Shown here: piece by piece, positions 33,201 to 43,418 of the stretch | Layout: each line of letters starts with the position of its first letter | Numbering within the stretch: the first letter of the stretch is position 1 | DNA from: Trissonchulus latispiculum | Taxonomy: Eukaryota; Nematoda; Enoplea; Enoplida; Ironidae | Reading direction: 5' to 3' | Length of the DNA: 64,000 nucleotides | Assembly: GCA_030248195.1 (NCBI GenBank) | Contig: JASAND010028217.1 | Coordinates: 1 to 64,000, forward strand | Notes under the pieces: generated by a model | Seen by the model: the letters and a program-made list of their open reading frames with translations, nothing else | The model's database searches: none | Told to the model about the DNA's origin: nothing | Translations under genes and position numbers: made by a program

Positions 33201-36200
33201 CAATAAAATCAGTGACTTTTGTACATAAATGTTTGCTTGTAATGTTCTTAGTTGCTTATTATTCGTAAAAATGGCTCCAGCGTCTGAACAGAGCCTGCCT
33301 TTCCTTTCTTGACTAAAACCTAATATATTGTGTGTGACTGTTCATGCATTTTGTGTGATTAAGATTTTTCCGGGATTGTATGCACATACTACATACGTTT
33401 TTGAATTTTAATTAGTACATAGATTAAATGAATGCGTTATCATTTCAGAACACCAGAAAACCGCTGATATCATGTCATCTGCGAATCAGAACGCAGCTGA
33501 GCATGAGCCTACATCGGTTGACCCTGAGTTGAAGTCCCCCACTGGTCAGCCACATAAGGTCGGCACTAAATCGGATACGCCTGGATCATCCGATGCAGGA
33601 GCGACAGAGGATACTAAGCAGGCGTCGCCAGCTGATACTGGGAGACACGCTGACGCCTCAGCTCCTCCGGAGTCATCATTTTCCATGCAGACATTGAGCT
33701 TTTTGCAGAAAATGCTGGGCGTGAGCGACGCCACCACAGCGTCAAAGTCGACGACCGATGACACACAATCTGAGTCAACCTCCACTACCATCCCCCCAGG
33801 AACGCCAGCAACATCCTCTGTAGCGACCAGTGGTGGCAAGTCCGCTCCGACCACCAGGACGAAGGCTAATGGCGGTGGCAAAAAATCTGGGATTTTGGAT
33901 GATCTAGTTCAACCAGGCTTTTCCATATCCACTCATGCGACGTCGTCTTCCTCAGTGTCAAACCTGCATTCGACTTCTCGAATTTCTGTGAAACCAGTTT
34001 CCGCTAGACCGGACTGTATACTGTCGTATAATCTTTGGTCCTGCGGCGCACATACCATTCTCATTCGGGCGCACACGGACGGTGAAATGAAGGTACGTTT
34101 GCCTTCTATATTACAATTGCTGTAGTAGTCAATAGAGATGTAGAGATTTAAAACTTCGCTAAAATTTACTATGTTGAGGTTATTTTAGAGTTTGATAGAA
34201 CTAGAACAAATGGATCGTGGTGGGTAGTAGATTAATTATTAGTGCAATTGCAATAGTTACTTCGAACTATGTATATTAGTTTTATCTTATTTATTTCGTT
34301 TTTAGTGCATCTCGCGTGACAAACGTCAACAGGAATCAGTTGAACCCTGCTCAATTCTCCCAAAGGTTGAGTATCAGGCGTGTATTGGGGCAGAATCTTT
34401 GAGTGTAAAGGAACACGTGATTCACTGGGCCACAGCAAGGCTTAAAAATGCCACAAGACATCTAAGACCCCGTATTCTGCCAACGACAGGTTGGTATAAA
34501 CAGCTTTGCTTGCATTATATTTTAGTATTTTTACCAAGGTAAATGAGGTTAAGGATAGAGATTTCTCCCTGTGTTTTTATTGTGTGAGTGAAATCTTGAC
34601 ACGCTTTCTAACATGATTCTATTCTTTAGTTTTTGCGTAGTGTTGCCCTTGATACTAAAATTTTAATTTTTGCTTTTACCAACCAATTAAGGATGTATTG
34701 CTGGGTTGATTAGAGCTCACGGCGCCCAAAGCCAGAAAAACTTTCCTTATGAATATAATAAGTTTTGCAAAAGTTTAAGCACAACTACGTTGCTTTTTCC
34801 TTGACTCTTGAATAAATGACTAAACTGGATTGGTTGTTATGGCTGGAAAGAGGGCCCAAAAGTGCACATTTTTGCTTTTACAATCCTTCAGCTAATCTCT
34901 AGTGATTAAGTCAGTATAAACCAAAAATTATTTTGAGGGTCCAAAATGGCTTATTCGAGGAAATCAGTTCTTTCAAAATTACTGCCAAATCAGTTTTATA
35001 CAATATGATAGTTTTGATTAATTGATAGCAAGAGTACATAATTTCCTTTCCAACTCCCAAAATTGCGATAGTTAAAGCGTTTCAAGAAGTCAGCATAAAT
35101 GCACTGCACAAAAGGATACCTCCACCTTAAAAATAATGAATTGTGATTTTTGATAAAGTGAAATGTCACCGTAATCGACAGGTTGGTTTGGAAGTTTGGA
35201 TTTTAGGTGAAATTTTGGCAATCGAAGAATTGGATCTGGGTCAGCTCGAGAAAGCCATTGGAAAGGAAACCCTTGGCCTGATTCAAGCAAATCTGTGCAA
35301 GCTTTTACAGGAGTTGACTGCTCGTCTGACTACGCAGGGAAAATTTTTGCTGACACATAACCAGGGCGACTCGCGTCTTCTGCTATACAGACTGGCTGAC
35401 TCCATAATGCAAAAGGGGAAACGGCTACTGAAGGTGAACTTTCGCATTCATTGATTTGATTAGTGTAATGGTGTTAACTGGTTTTCGATTCGGCAGTTAG
35501 TTATAGCTGGCTGAACTATCTGCATTCTAAAGTGGACTGAAACCCCTTGGCTTGACCAATGGACTTACTTTTATTAGCTGGTAATGTAACTGGGAGTTGA
35601 AATTTGGTATACAGGGTATTTTTAGGGGGGGGGGGAGATATTTTTGCAACATGGGACTAGAATTGGTGTTTTTGTCGTATTTTGCACGTGAAACGCAAAC
35701 AGTTCTCAAAAATGCCAGGATTTAGGCTAAACATAGCCATTTGTACAAAACTTCTCCGGCGAGGGCTGAAAATGTTTGAGAATTTGGCCATGTTGGCAAA
35801 AATTTGTGCTTCCAATCTCGGGAGAGCGATGCCCCCCCTTAAAAATACCCTGGGTATAATGCGTGGCACCGTCTGCAATTTCTCCTGAAACATTTGAGCT
35901 TTGATTTCGACTGAAAAACCTGGGAAAAACAAGCACCGGCTGAGTACAACCTGTACCCTGTAAATTGAATTTTATTACTTTTTCTAGGCGAGAGTTTGTT
36001 TTGATGTGATGCTAAATGTAGTCGATAAGGTATAATCTGTCTTTTCATTTATTGTGTTTGTCTTTATTTAGGACGTTCATGCTGATTTTGCTGAGTTTGG
36101 CACGGCCCTGGAACGTTCGCGTCCCATTCCGGGCTTCGACCAGCTGTATCGTCCAATCGATCCATCAGTGGTGCTTCAGTATCATCGGATACAGCACCGT

Positions 36201-36482
36201 GTGCCGGCCACCTTCAATCCTCGTGAAGAAAATGAAGCACCAAATTTAGAGGGTCCAAAACCGGACAAAGATGCCTCTGGAGACGTTGCGGACGAACATG
36301 AGACTGATGGCTCCCCGGCTTCCACTGAAATTAAAATAAGCTATAAAGACGCTACGATCATGCCTGGAACGTCTCGAGCGGTCTGGCCTCCCTTTCAAAA
36401 GACTGGTAAAAGGGGCAAAAATAAACGTCCCCCTCCATCTCAGCGAAAACCTTCCTACAGAGATTTTGATAATGTTGGCTGA
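30030..36482 (+). CDS. ICE2: ICE2/NARG2-like little elongation complex subunit 2 (multi-exon, 5' incomplete)
   Basis: Exons: 30030-30248, 31334-31462, 31812-32402, 32799-32973, 33449-34092, 34306-34489, 35207-35433, 36072-36482. All have GT donors and AG acceptors and joined phases agree. They give about 860 residues against 982 in human ICE2. Seen: an EQRRYL segment at the exon 1-2 junction like the EQRSY of ICE2, an IILVDRPI region preceded by a W-containing strand, a Ser/Thr-rich linker (exon 5), and a C-terminal block (LSYNLWSCGAH, RPIDPSVVLQYHRIQHRVPA) matching the NARG2 C-terminal family. Known role: with ICE1, ELL and Zc3h8 it supports RNA polymerase II transcription of snRNA genes in the nucleus. 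No start Met lies before residue 50, so upstream exon(s) are missing. An ATTAAA poly(A) signal lies at 36545. Identification is from recalled family similarity. Confidence 0.82.
30285..31022. mobile_element. hAT-type non-autonomous element in ICE2-like intron
   Basis: Inverted ends CAGCGATGGAACCGGGTCAC / GTGACCCGGTTCCATCACTG flanked by ATATACAC on both sides (30277-30284, 31023-31030). CCGGGTCA words repeat near both ends, which may be transposase-binding sites. No transposase remains. Confidence 0.93.
31334..31462 (+). CDS. ICE2: ICE2-like exon 2
   Basis: TTTTTTCAG acceptor, phase 0 at both ends. Encodes EQRRYLAMMLCMQN and a helical segment. Preceded by an intron with a 738-bp hAT insertion. 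Confidence 0.8.
31812..32402 (+). CDS. ICE2: ICE2-like exon 3
   Basis: Encodes about 197 residues, phase 0 both ends, starting LLYSFYLSHIDDLERL and ending RGKRKLI before GTAGGT. GC content is clearly higher than in the surrounding introns, as expected of a coding exon. Confidence 0.82.
32799..32973 (+). CDS. ICE2: ICE2-like exon 4
   Basis: TTTTATAG acceptor. Reads ILVDRPIGAPAINNMERG and FFKYSARTGLL, ending with one base of the next codon before GTAAGT. Confidence 0.8.
33449..34092 (+). CDS. ICE2: ICE2-like exon 5 (Ser/Thr-rich linker)
   Basis: Phase 1 start matches exon 4. A low-complexity S/T/P-rich stretch of about 170 residues is likely disordered, then KPVSARPDCILSYNLWSCG begins the conserved C-terminal domain. 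Donor GTACGT, phase 0. Confidence 0.82.
34306..34489 (+). CDS. ICE2: ICE2-like exon 6
   Basis: TTTTTAG acceptor. Reads KVEYQACIGAESLSVKEHV within the C-terminal domain, ending in phase 1. The open frame has no Met, so it is easily missed by ORF scanning. Confidence 0.8.
35207..35433 (+). CDS. ICE2: ICE2-like exon 7
   Basis: TTTTAG acceptor, phase 1 start. Encodes EILAIEELDLGQLEKAIG and GKFLLTHNQGDSRLLLYRL, a conserved strand-helix part of the family's C-terminal domain. Confidence 0.82.
35612..35852. mobile_element. short MITE in last ICE2-like intron, 6-bp target duplication
   Basis: Ends CAGGGTATTTTTAG / AAAAATACCCTG with GGTATA on both sides (35606-35611 and 35853-35858). G and C runs lie next to the ends. 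The interior resembles 28262-28540 inverted. The CAGGGTATTTT end also occurs at 25955 and 27816. Confidence 0.78.
36072..36482 (+). CDS. ICE2: ICE2-like terminal exon
   Basis: TTATTTAG acceptor, phase 0. Encodes IDPSVVLQYHRIQHRVPATF and then a basic tail (KTGKRGKNKRPPPSQRK, nuclear-localisation-like), with stop TGA at 36480-36482. Confidence 0.85.
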   Translation, partial: DVHADFAEFGTALERSRPIPGFDQLYRPIDPSVVLQYHRIQHRVPATFNPREENEAPNLEGPKPDKDASGDVADEHETDGSPASTEIKISYKDATIMPGTSRAVWPPFQKTGKRGKNKRPPPSQRKPSYRDFDNVG

Positions 36483-38275
36483 TCTTGTTGCTGTTGCGTA
36501 CTTTTATATTTTTGTTTTGTCTTGATAATGTTGCCAGAATTTCTATTAAATGACTTTTTTGTTTGTTCCGTTTGTTCAAAGTAGCTGTTAGTCCTGTAGT
36601 AGTTTTACTGACAACCGTGTGAGTGGCCGGAATAGATCGCTAAAGAGAAGAATATATGTATTCTTGCTGCAGTGCCGTTGCCCGTTGGCGCACGTAGTGA
36701 CTCCCCGCGTAAATCGCGTAGCTCGAGAGCTGATAACAGAGAGCCTGTCTGCAGTCACAATCACCGTTATGTATTGCTCAGATAAAAGTCCTCTACAGAT
36801 TTAGCTCATATGCAGTGGGTATAGAAGTAATTGTGGGATGTGAACGGACACCTCCGAATAATAGAGTTTTTTGTGAAATTGAGAGATGGAGCAAATTTTT
36901 TGGGCATTTTGAGCGACTAACTTCAGTCATTTTCTCTTTACTTACTTACTTTTGTTAATGGAAAAAGTGCGCAAGCGTTCACACAAGTTTACAATTTATG
37001 ATTATTTTAGAAAAGTGGCTGCGGACACGTTTTGAGCAAAAAACATGCTCATACTCTCCACATATAAGCCCAGTTCACAATCAAATTGACGTTTTCAGAA
37101 TTCAGACCATTTGGTCGAGGAATAAATTTCAACCATTCAAAACTTTTCTTGTTCTTTAATGACAATATGAAAATTTGAAATTTGTCTGTTCTGAGGGTTA
37201 TACACAGAAAACTATAGTTGCATAAGGCAACATTGTATAGCATGGTTTCTACGATTTTACCAATTTCTGGTATCTAGTAAAGTTTCAGGCGTCCTACCTA
37301 GCTCGCAGCTGTAGTCTTACCTACCTGTGATGGAACAGAGTGACTTATCTTACCCGGTAACCCCGTTGACTCTGGTTTCTAAAATTCCCTCAAATCAAAC
37401 AATGAAATTCGATCTTGTCTGAAAAGGCTAAATTTTTGACGCTCTTGCGTTGTGACCGACACCTTTTTACAATTATAAAAGCTAAACTTTTCAAATATTT
37501 AGGCAAATCAGGTTGATGCTCTTGACCCTATAGCCCAGTGCAAAAAGTGACTAACTCCGGTGACACGGTTGTCGGTTTTGCACTATTGTCTGCAATCCTC
37601 AATTCTGCAGATGTGCGTGGTGTTGTGACAGTTGTGAAAGCAGCTGGCACAATTATAGCAATTGTAGTTGTAATATAATTAGTTAACTTTAAGTGATAAT
37701 TAGCAGCTATAATTAGCTTAATTACCACATTATTTTATATGAAAATAATCGTCTCTGCAACAGCTATCCAATGCCACTAAAAATAACGAGATTGGAAAAG
37801 AAACGAACCTTTTCTGTGAAAAGTTAGCTTTGGTGACATTTTAGCATAGGTGACAAAATAGTATACGACACCGGCAAACAACACTGCTCAGTTGTCAGTC
37901 AAAAAGCTGCTATGAGAACTAATTTAAGTAAATAGAAATTCTTTTAGGGCAAAGAAATTATATACAAAAGAATCATTTTCTCTGGAGATTATATCACCAC
38001 GCCACCAAGTCTTCATATCAACGTGCACAAGTGAAAACAAAGTAATTTGCCTTTTAGCTATACATTCCACATGCAAACAAAATTACTCCAAAAATGGTTC
38101 AAAACAGTTCGAAAATTGAAACCAACGTTTAATAACACTAGCCTGAAATAATTATGTTTTCCAAAAGCTTAGAAACTTTTTAAAAATTTTTCGGAGGTTA
38201 CGGAACCTCCTTCTTTCCGGGCCGATCCATCCAGTTTTTGCTCAACCACACCTATATGTTAGCTGCTGCTCTTTT
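36483..38275. other. intergenic, nothing recognised
   Basis: About 1.8 kb of AT-rich sequence downstream of the ICE2-like gene. It holds the probable poly(A) signal at 36545 and a short ACTTACTTACT run near 36938. No gene or repeat was supported. Confidence 0.5.
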
Positions 38276-38284
38276 TAGCAAGCT

Positions 38285-38304
38285 TCTTCTTCTTCTTCTT
38301 CTGC
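38285..38304. repeat. (GAA)n tail of the RNase H LINE
   Basis: CTTCTTCTTCTTCTTCT on the plus strand, directly beside the 9-bp duplication, marks the 3' terminus of the minus-strand LINE. Confidence 0.85.
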
Positions 38305-38326
38305 TTCCTGGATCATTGAATCGTCT

Positions 38327-39700
38327 TCAATTTGATTGGGGTCGCGGAAGGCGCCCCACATCCCTAAGGAACCCAATCACTGCCTTGGGGCCCCTGGTCA
38401 GTACCTTCAGGGTAGGATCCCGCCCGAACCATTTCTGGCGGGGAGACCGGTGGGTGGGACATTTTAGGATTAAATGTTGTAGGTCCTCCTCCTCCTGTTT
38501 ACAGTCCGGACAGAGGGGAGAACGAGAAATGCCCAGTCTGTGTCTAAAAGTGGCCAGGATGGTAGAGTGGCCTCCACATCGGAGTTGTGAGAGAGCTGTT
38601 CGCTCTCTACGTGTGAGGCCAGCTTCCAACTCGGTGGGAGGTGCCCTGTGGTTGGTGTATATTTTCTGGATCATGTCACTGTTGTTCAGCTGTTGTAGTT
38701 TGTTGGTGCTCCATCTCCGGATGGCAGCTTTGGCGGTGGAAAGGTCTATCGGGACTGCGTCTTGAGGCTCGTCGCACGCTTCCTTCGCTGCAGAGTCGAC
38801 CATTTCATTGCCACGTATCCCGCAGTGGCTGGGCACCCACTGGAGGGTGATGTGGATGCCGTTGGAGTTAAGGGTCTGAAGGAGCTGCCAGATCTCATTT
38901 CCCAGAAATGAAGACTGGGAGTGCGGTCCATCGTTGATTTTCTGTAGAATTGACCTGGAATCTCAGCATATTCTGATTTCTGCGATTTCAGGGCTAATGT
39001 GGTCCGCTGCGTACCGGAGTCCGGTCACCATGGCAATCTGTTCAGCTCGGTAACTTGAGCTGAAGAGGCCCGCTGGTCGTCTGATAGTGGTGATTTCTTC
39101 TCCGGTTGCGTTTTCGATCCTGGCTGCGGATCCGCCGAGTCTGTAGGCGTCCTTTGCAGATCCATCCGTCCAGATAATTAGCTGAGCAGGTGGCAGTTTG
39201 CATAAAGTGGCCTTGGTCACGCCGGCTAGCTCTGCCTGTTGGGCGTCCGCTTTACGCATAGCTTTGGTGGCAGCACCACTCCAGTCCAGGTCAAGGTTTA
39301 TACGGACTCCACCCTCTCCAGCGTAGGTATGGGCGCCTGTTTTAGGTAGGGTGAGACTTTCCTTAGGCGTCCGGTCCAGTCCGGCATCTGCGGATAAGTT
39401 TCGTCCAACTCCCCTCCAGGCTCTGTGGGATTTGAGTCTGAGTGTTGGGTCAGGGGCCATAGCAATCCTGTGCCTTGGGTTGTCCGGGGGGAGCCTGCAG
39501 GATTTTTCATAGTTATAGGCTGTCAGTTCTTGAGCCCTCAACTCCATTGGGATGAGGTTTGCTTCGATTCTGGCCGCATCAGCCGGGGTTCCCGGAATGC
39601 AGCCGGTGATAGTTCGCACAGCCTGATTTTGGATGGTTTCCAGTCGTCCGATATGGCTTTTGGCAGCACATGGGTACCAGCATCCCAGCGCATACTCTAG
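38327..39700 (-). pseudogene. LINE thumb, RNase H and C-terminal zinc-knuckle region
   Basis: 38963-39700 reads IWTDGSAKD (first catalytic Asp), then SSSYRAEQIAM (catalytic Glu). A frameshift near 38940 leads to 38327-38900 with PSHCGIRGNEMVDSAAKEA (last catalytic region), LSQLRCGGH and CPDCKQEEEDLQHLILKC, a CxxC...H...C group. RNase H removes RNA from the cDNA hybrid in active elements. Confidence 0.92.
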
Positions 39701-41334
39701 CAGGGACCGAATATATATATGCGATGTATACGGTCCTCAACTGTTCCTTCTCGGGTCCCCAGCTGCGACCGGCCAGGGCACTGAGGGTTGCAAGTCTGGG
39801 GCGGCATCGTTGTTTTAGGGATTGGACATGCGGGCCGAATCCGAGGTTCCAATCAAACTTGACTCCAAGGAACACCGGATTCGGGTCAGTGGGGATGGTT
39901 TCTCCTGCCAGCGTAAGCTTCGGTTTGTATTTGGACTGCGCATTGTGCGTGGTGAAGAGGCAGACCTGGGATTTGCTTGCATTGATTTGGAGTTTCCATC
40001 TGATTGCCCATTGGTTGATTGAGTTGAGCGCTTCCTGGAGGTTTCTTTCTGCCACCTGGACATTGGAGTGAGAGGCCCAGAGTGCAAGGTCGTCTGCATA
40101 AATAGAGGCTTCCACCCCGTCCGGCAGACCCTGCAGGATATCATTGATAAAGATGATAAATAGCAGGGGCGAGAGTACCGATCCTTGCGGTACACCATGA
40201 TGGAATATTTTTGGCTTGCTGGTGGCGGAGTTGATTTGGACCTGGCCTTTTCGGTCTGACAGGAAGGCTTTTATCCACTTGCTGAAGCATTTTGGCGTTC
40301 CGATGGAGTCAAGTTTGTGGATAAGGGAGTGTCGGTTGACAGTGTCGAAGGCTTTTGCGAAGTCGATCAGAGCAAGGACTGTTCGTTTGGCGGGAGCCTT
40401 CTGTTGGAAACCGTCCGAGACCGACTGGATTAGCCGGGCGATGTGATCTTCTGTGCTCCTTAGCTGTCTGAAGCCGGACTGGTTTGGGTTCAGCTTCTTT
40501 TCCTTTTCCAGGTGGAATTGCAGGCGGGATTTGATCATTTGTTCCAGGACTTTCACTGCGCAGCTGGTCAGGCTTATCGGCCTGTATGAGCCAAGGTCGT
40601 CGGAGGGCTTTCCCTTTTTTGGGATAGGGATTATAAGAGCGTGCCTCCAGGCTTTGGGGATTTGTTGGGATCTCCAGGATTCGTTGTAGATTTTCAGCAG
40701 GTATTGTCGGCCTTCCGGTGGTAGAGCTTCCAGCATCTCGTTTGATATGCCGTCCGCCCCACAAGATTTTTTGCGGGCCAGTCGGTTCAGTGTGAGATCC
40801 AGCTCCAGGCCGGTGAAAGGGCTGCACAGAGTAGGTTCCTGGCTGGCGTTGCTGCATGCACACCTGGATTTCAGGTTCTGCTTGTTTTCTATCGCCAGGT
40901 GCTTGTCGGCTGGGCAGGGCTTTGAGTAGCTGGTTTTCGCAAATGATTTGATGAAGGCCTCAGCTTTCTTCTGATCTGAATCAAGCAGTCTTCCGTTTCT
41001 GTTGACAATCGCCACATTAGGTTTTCCCGGCTGGGATTTTCCGTCGATGGCATGGATAGTGCGCCAGACCTTATTTGGGTCTGTGCGGATGCTCAGTTCT
41101 CCAGCGAATTTCTGCCATCGGTCAGTCTTCAGTTTCTTAATTGTGGCGAGGGCTGCCCGCTTGGCTTCAATCCATTCATGGCGGAAGGCTGGGTCCTCAT
41201 CTGCCTTTCGTTTTGCTTCTTTGCACTTTTCGATGGCTTCCTCTGCTTCCTTGCTCCACCATGGGACTGTGCGCCGCCTGCTTCCGCGCGGAATGGATTC
41301 CTTTGAGGCCTTGTGGACGGCTTTGACGAACAGA
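39700..41334 (-). pseudogene. LINE reverse transcriptase (RNase H type)
   Basis: The frame is open for about 540 residues up to 39700. Motifs: SCGADGISNEML, IPIPKKGKPSDDLGSYRPIS, LALIDFAKAFDTV (catalytic Asp), GVPQGSVLSPLLFIIFINDI and IYADDLALW (YADD). A frameshift near 39700-39720 (a TATATATA run) separates it from the continuing thumb and RNase H frame. It lacks the endonuclease by truncation. Confidence 0.93.
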
Positions 41335-41556
41335 TAGCAAGCTCATCAAATTCAGTTTGCGCGCTAATTCAAAATTACATTCAATTTGATTGGCTGTTTG
41401 GAGTTAGTTTGTTGTGAGTTTGGCCAAACATTAGCTGATCTTGGTTGTGTCGTGTGAATAGGAAAGTTTGGCCGGTAAAGCGCCAAACTCGAAGTTTGGT
41501 GCAAGTTTAGTTTAGTCTGAGTTAGGTCTAAGTTTGGCAGTGTAAACTGGCCTTAA

Positions 41557-42958
41557 GGGGGGGGGGGGGCTACGAATTTCACTAAAAGTTCGATGTTGGA
41601 AAAGCTAGCTAGTCTTTTGCCATATAATAGTATTAGGTTTAGTGTAAAATAGTTTAAAGTTTGAAAGAATTCCATGCAGCGTAGCGTTCTGTGGAGTGGA
41701 GCCATCAGAAGTTGGTGTTGTAGGTCCAAAGCTCGACATGATACGTACACAAACTTTGCCTCGCCCTGATCGCTGTGCGCAAGGTACGGTACCCAAATTT
41801 TCCAGAAATAGTACTGACATATAGCGCTTTGACATAGTGTAAAATAATCCATCAGTGTATACTTTTCTGCTCGATACAATCAAAGTGCGAAAAATTGGAT
41901 GTTGTAGGTCTATACGGGTGGACGTAAAGTCTAATGAGCTGTGGTTTATCAAAGGAGCCCAACTTTGCTCCAATTAATACTCCAAGTATCTGTCTTACTC
42001 TTAACGTATGTAAAAATGACGTGATTTTGTTAATCCCTGCTTTCGCAGTGCTAGATTACATAATCGACGTTGTCGCTGTTTTTTGGTGCCATTTCGAAGA
42101 TGTGAGTCAATCCCTCCAAAGTACTGTGGCAGAATCGGCTGAAACTTTCCGCATTACAGGCCAGTGAGTGTACCAGGATATGCAGATAGCTAGGCCACTA
42201 AACCTCGCTCCAGTGTTCAGAAATGCAAGATTGATTTCTCGAAGTATGGATGGCGTTCGCTCCAAAACGCTCTAAGACATTTGTAAGCACATACTGAACG
42301 AAGGAAGCGTTATATCGAAAAACGGATTTCATATTCGGATTCAGCAGGTCAAATAACCCCTGTAAGCACCTTTTCGGCAAAATCGGAGACAAAAAATTTT
42401 TGGACCCCATTTTTACTGCACTTAGCTAGCTTTTCAGACCTAAAAGTAAGGGTTATTTCTTAACAAAAAGTTTGCTAGCACACAAACCAGATAACCAAAA
42501 CCCTCGAAACTCACAGACAGTTTGCCCCTACTAGAGCCTAATATTTGGTAAAAAGCTGGGGTAGGCTAGGGGCTGTCAATTTTATTAGATCGAAAACGGC
42601 GCACGGTCACATCGCAGCTTTTTGTCAAATTTCAAACTTTGAGCTGTTATAGCTGAAGAAGAAAGAAACGCTCGAAAGCCGGAACACTTTTAATATTTAG
42701 CACTAGTAACAGTTAACATTTGTGGCAAAAAAGTTTCAGAATTGGTCAAACCGTTAATCCACCAGAGTTCAGAAAACCTTTTTCAAAAAACCCACTTTTC
42801 GCACCAAAATTTCGACTTTGGCATAGTGCCAGAATCGATGTGTGTTAGATATAATAATGCCCACTACGGACTATTTAACCTTGATATGTTACTAATCATA
42901 TGCCAAAAGGTAGGTATCTCTGAAGAAGTTGGGCAAAACCGTTCGTAGCCCCCCCCCC
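41557..42958. mobile_element. TTAA-flanked inverted-repeat element
   Basis: TTAA at 41553-41556 and 42959-42962 borders inverted ends GGGGGGGGGGGGCTACGAA / TTCGTAGCCCCCCCCCC. A TTAA target is typical of piggyBac, but the G-run ends are not a standard piggyBac signature and no transposase is seen. The right subterminal sequence (TTTTGCCCAACTTCTTCAG) resembles that near 45400-45430. Confidence 0.65.
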
Positions 42959-43221
42959 TTAACTGGGGAGGGGAAGGCTGACACTGAATAATTGCAATTG
43001 CAATTATCCGAGGTGTTCTCTAAGGCTGCGTCCATTCATTCCCCGTAATGAAGCGCTCACCGGAACGAACCTTGCACGTGCTCGGCCTATTGTTGTATAG
43101 CAATGAAACATGAAAACCCTTTAAAACAAAATGGTTTGTTTAGGATTCTGAATGTAAAGTACTATATACTTGCAAAATATGTGATATGTATAGTATACGT
43201 ATATTATCTGTTCTAGCAGTT

Positions 43222-43418
43222 ATGTTCACCGGTTATGAGACTGGCTTCAGCCTGCTGGGCAACATTGCTCAGAAGAAATTAATTCATCTTCTTGAAGCGG
43301 ATCCTGGTGTTAAAGACCTGTTTATTGAAGAGTGTCTTATGAAGTCCCTAGATCGAATTATTAATGCTAGTGTATTGCGAAATCATGGTGTGGACAAAAT
43401 TTTCAAAGTGGAAGAGGG
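43222..43418 (+). CDS. VPS33B: VPS33B exon 1 (first coding exon recognised)
   Basis: Encodes the N-terminal Sec1 segment with LIHLLEADPGVKDLFIEE and DKIFKVEEG. Donor GTTAGT leaves two bases, completed by exon 2. A TTCTAGCAG acceptor-like site at 43211-43219 may join an upstream 5'UTR exon. Confidence 0.85.

Larger units (their letters stand above)
38285..41334 (-). mobile_element. RNase H-bearing LINE (I-group-like), 5'-truncated, 9-bp target duplication
   Basis: Flanked by TAGCAAGCT at 38276-38284 and 41335-41343. The minus strand runs from within the linker before RT (41334), through the RT, RNase H and a C-terminal Cys/His region, to a (GAA)n tail at 38285-38302. LINEs with an RNase H after RT belong to the I, R1, LOA, Tad or Nimb groups; which one is not resolved here. 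At least two frameshifts disable it. The high GC content and long open frames indicate a fairly recent insertion compared with the CR1-like copies. Confidence 0.92.

Noticed and set aside
33546..33881. Minus-strand frame of 111 codons
   Set aside because: Antisense of the low-complexity ICE2-like exon 5.
38238..38765. Plus-strand frame of 175 codons
   Set aside because: Antisense shadow of the RNase H region of the minus-strand LINE.
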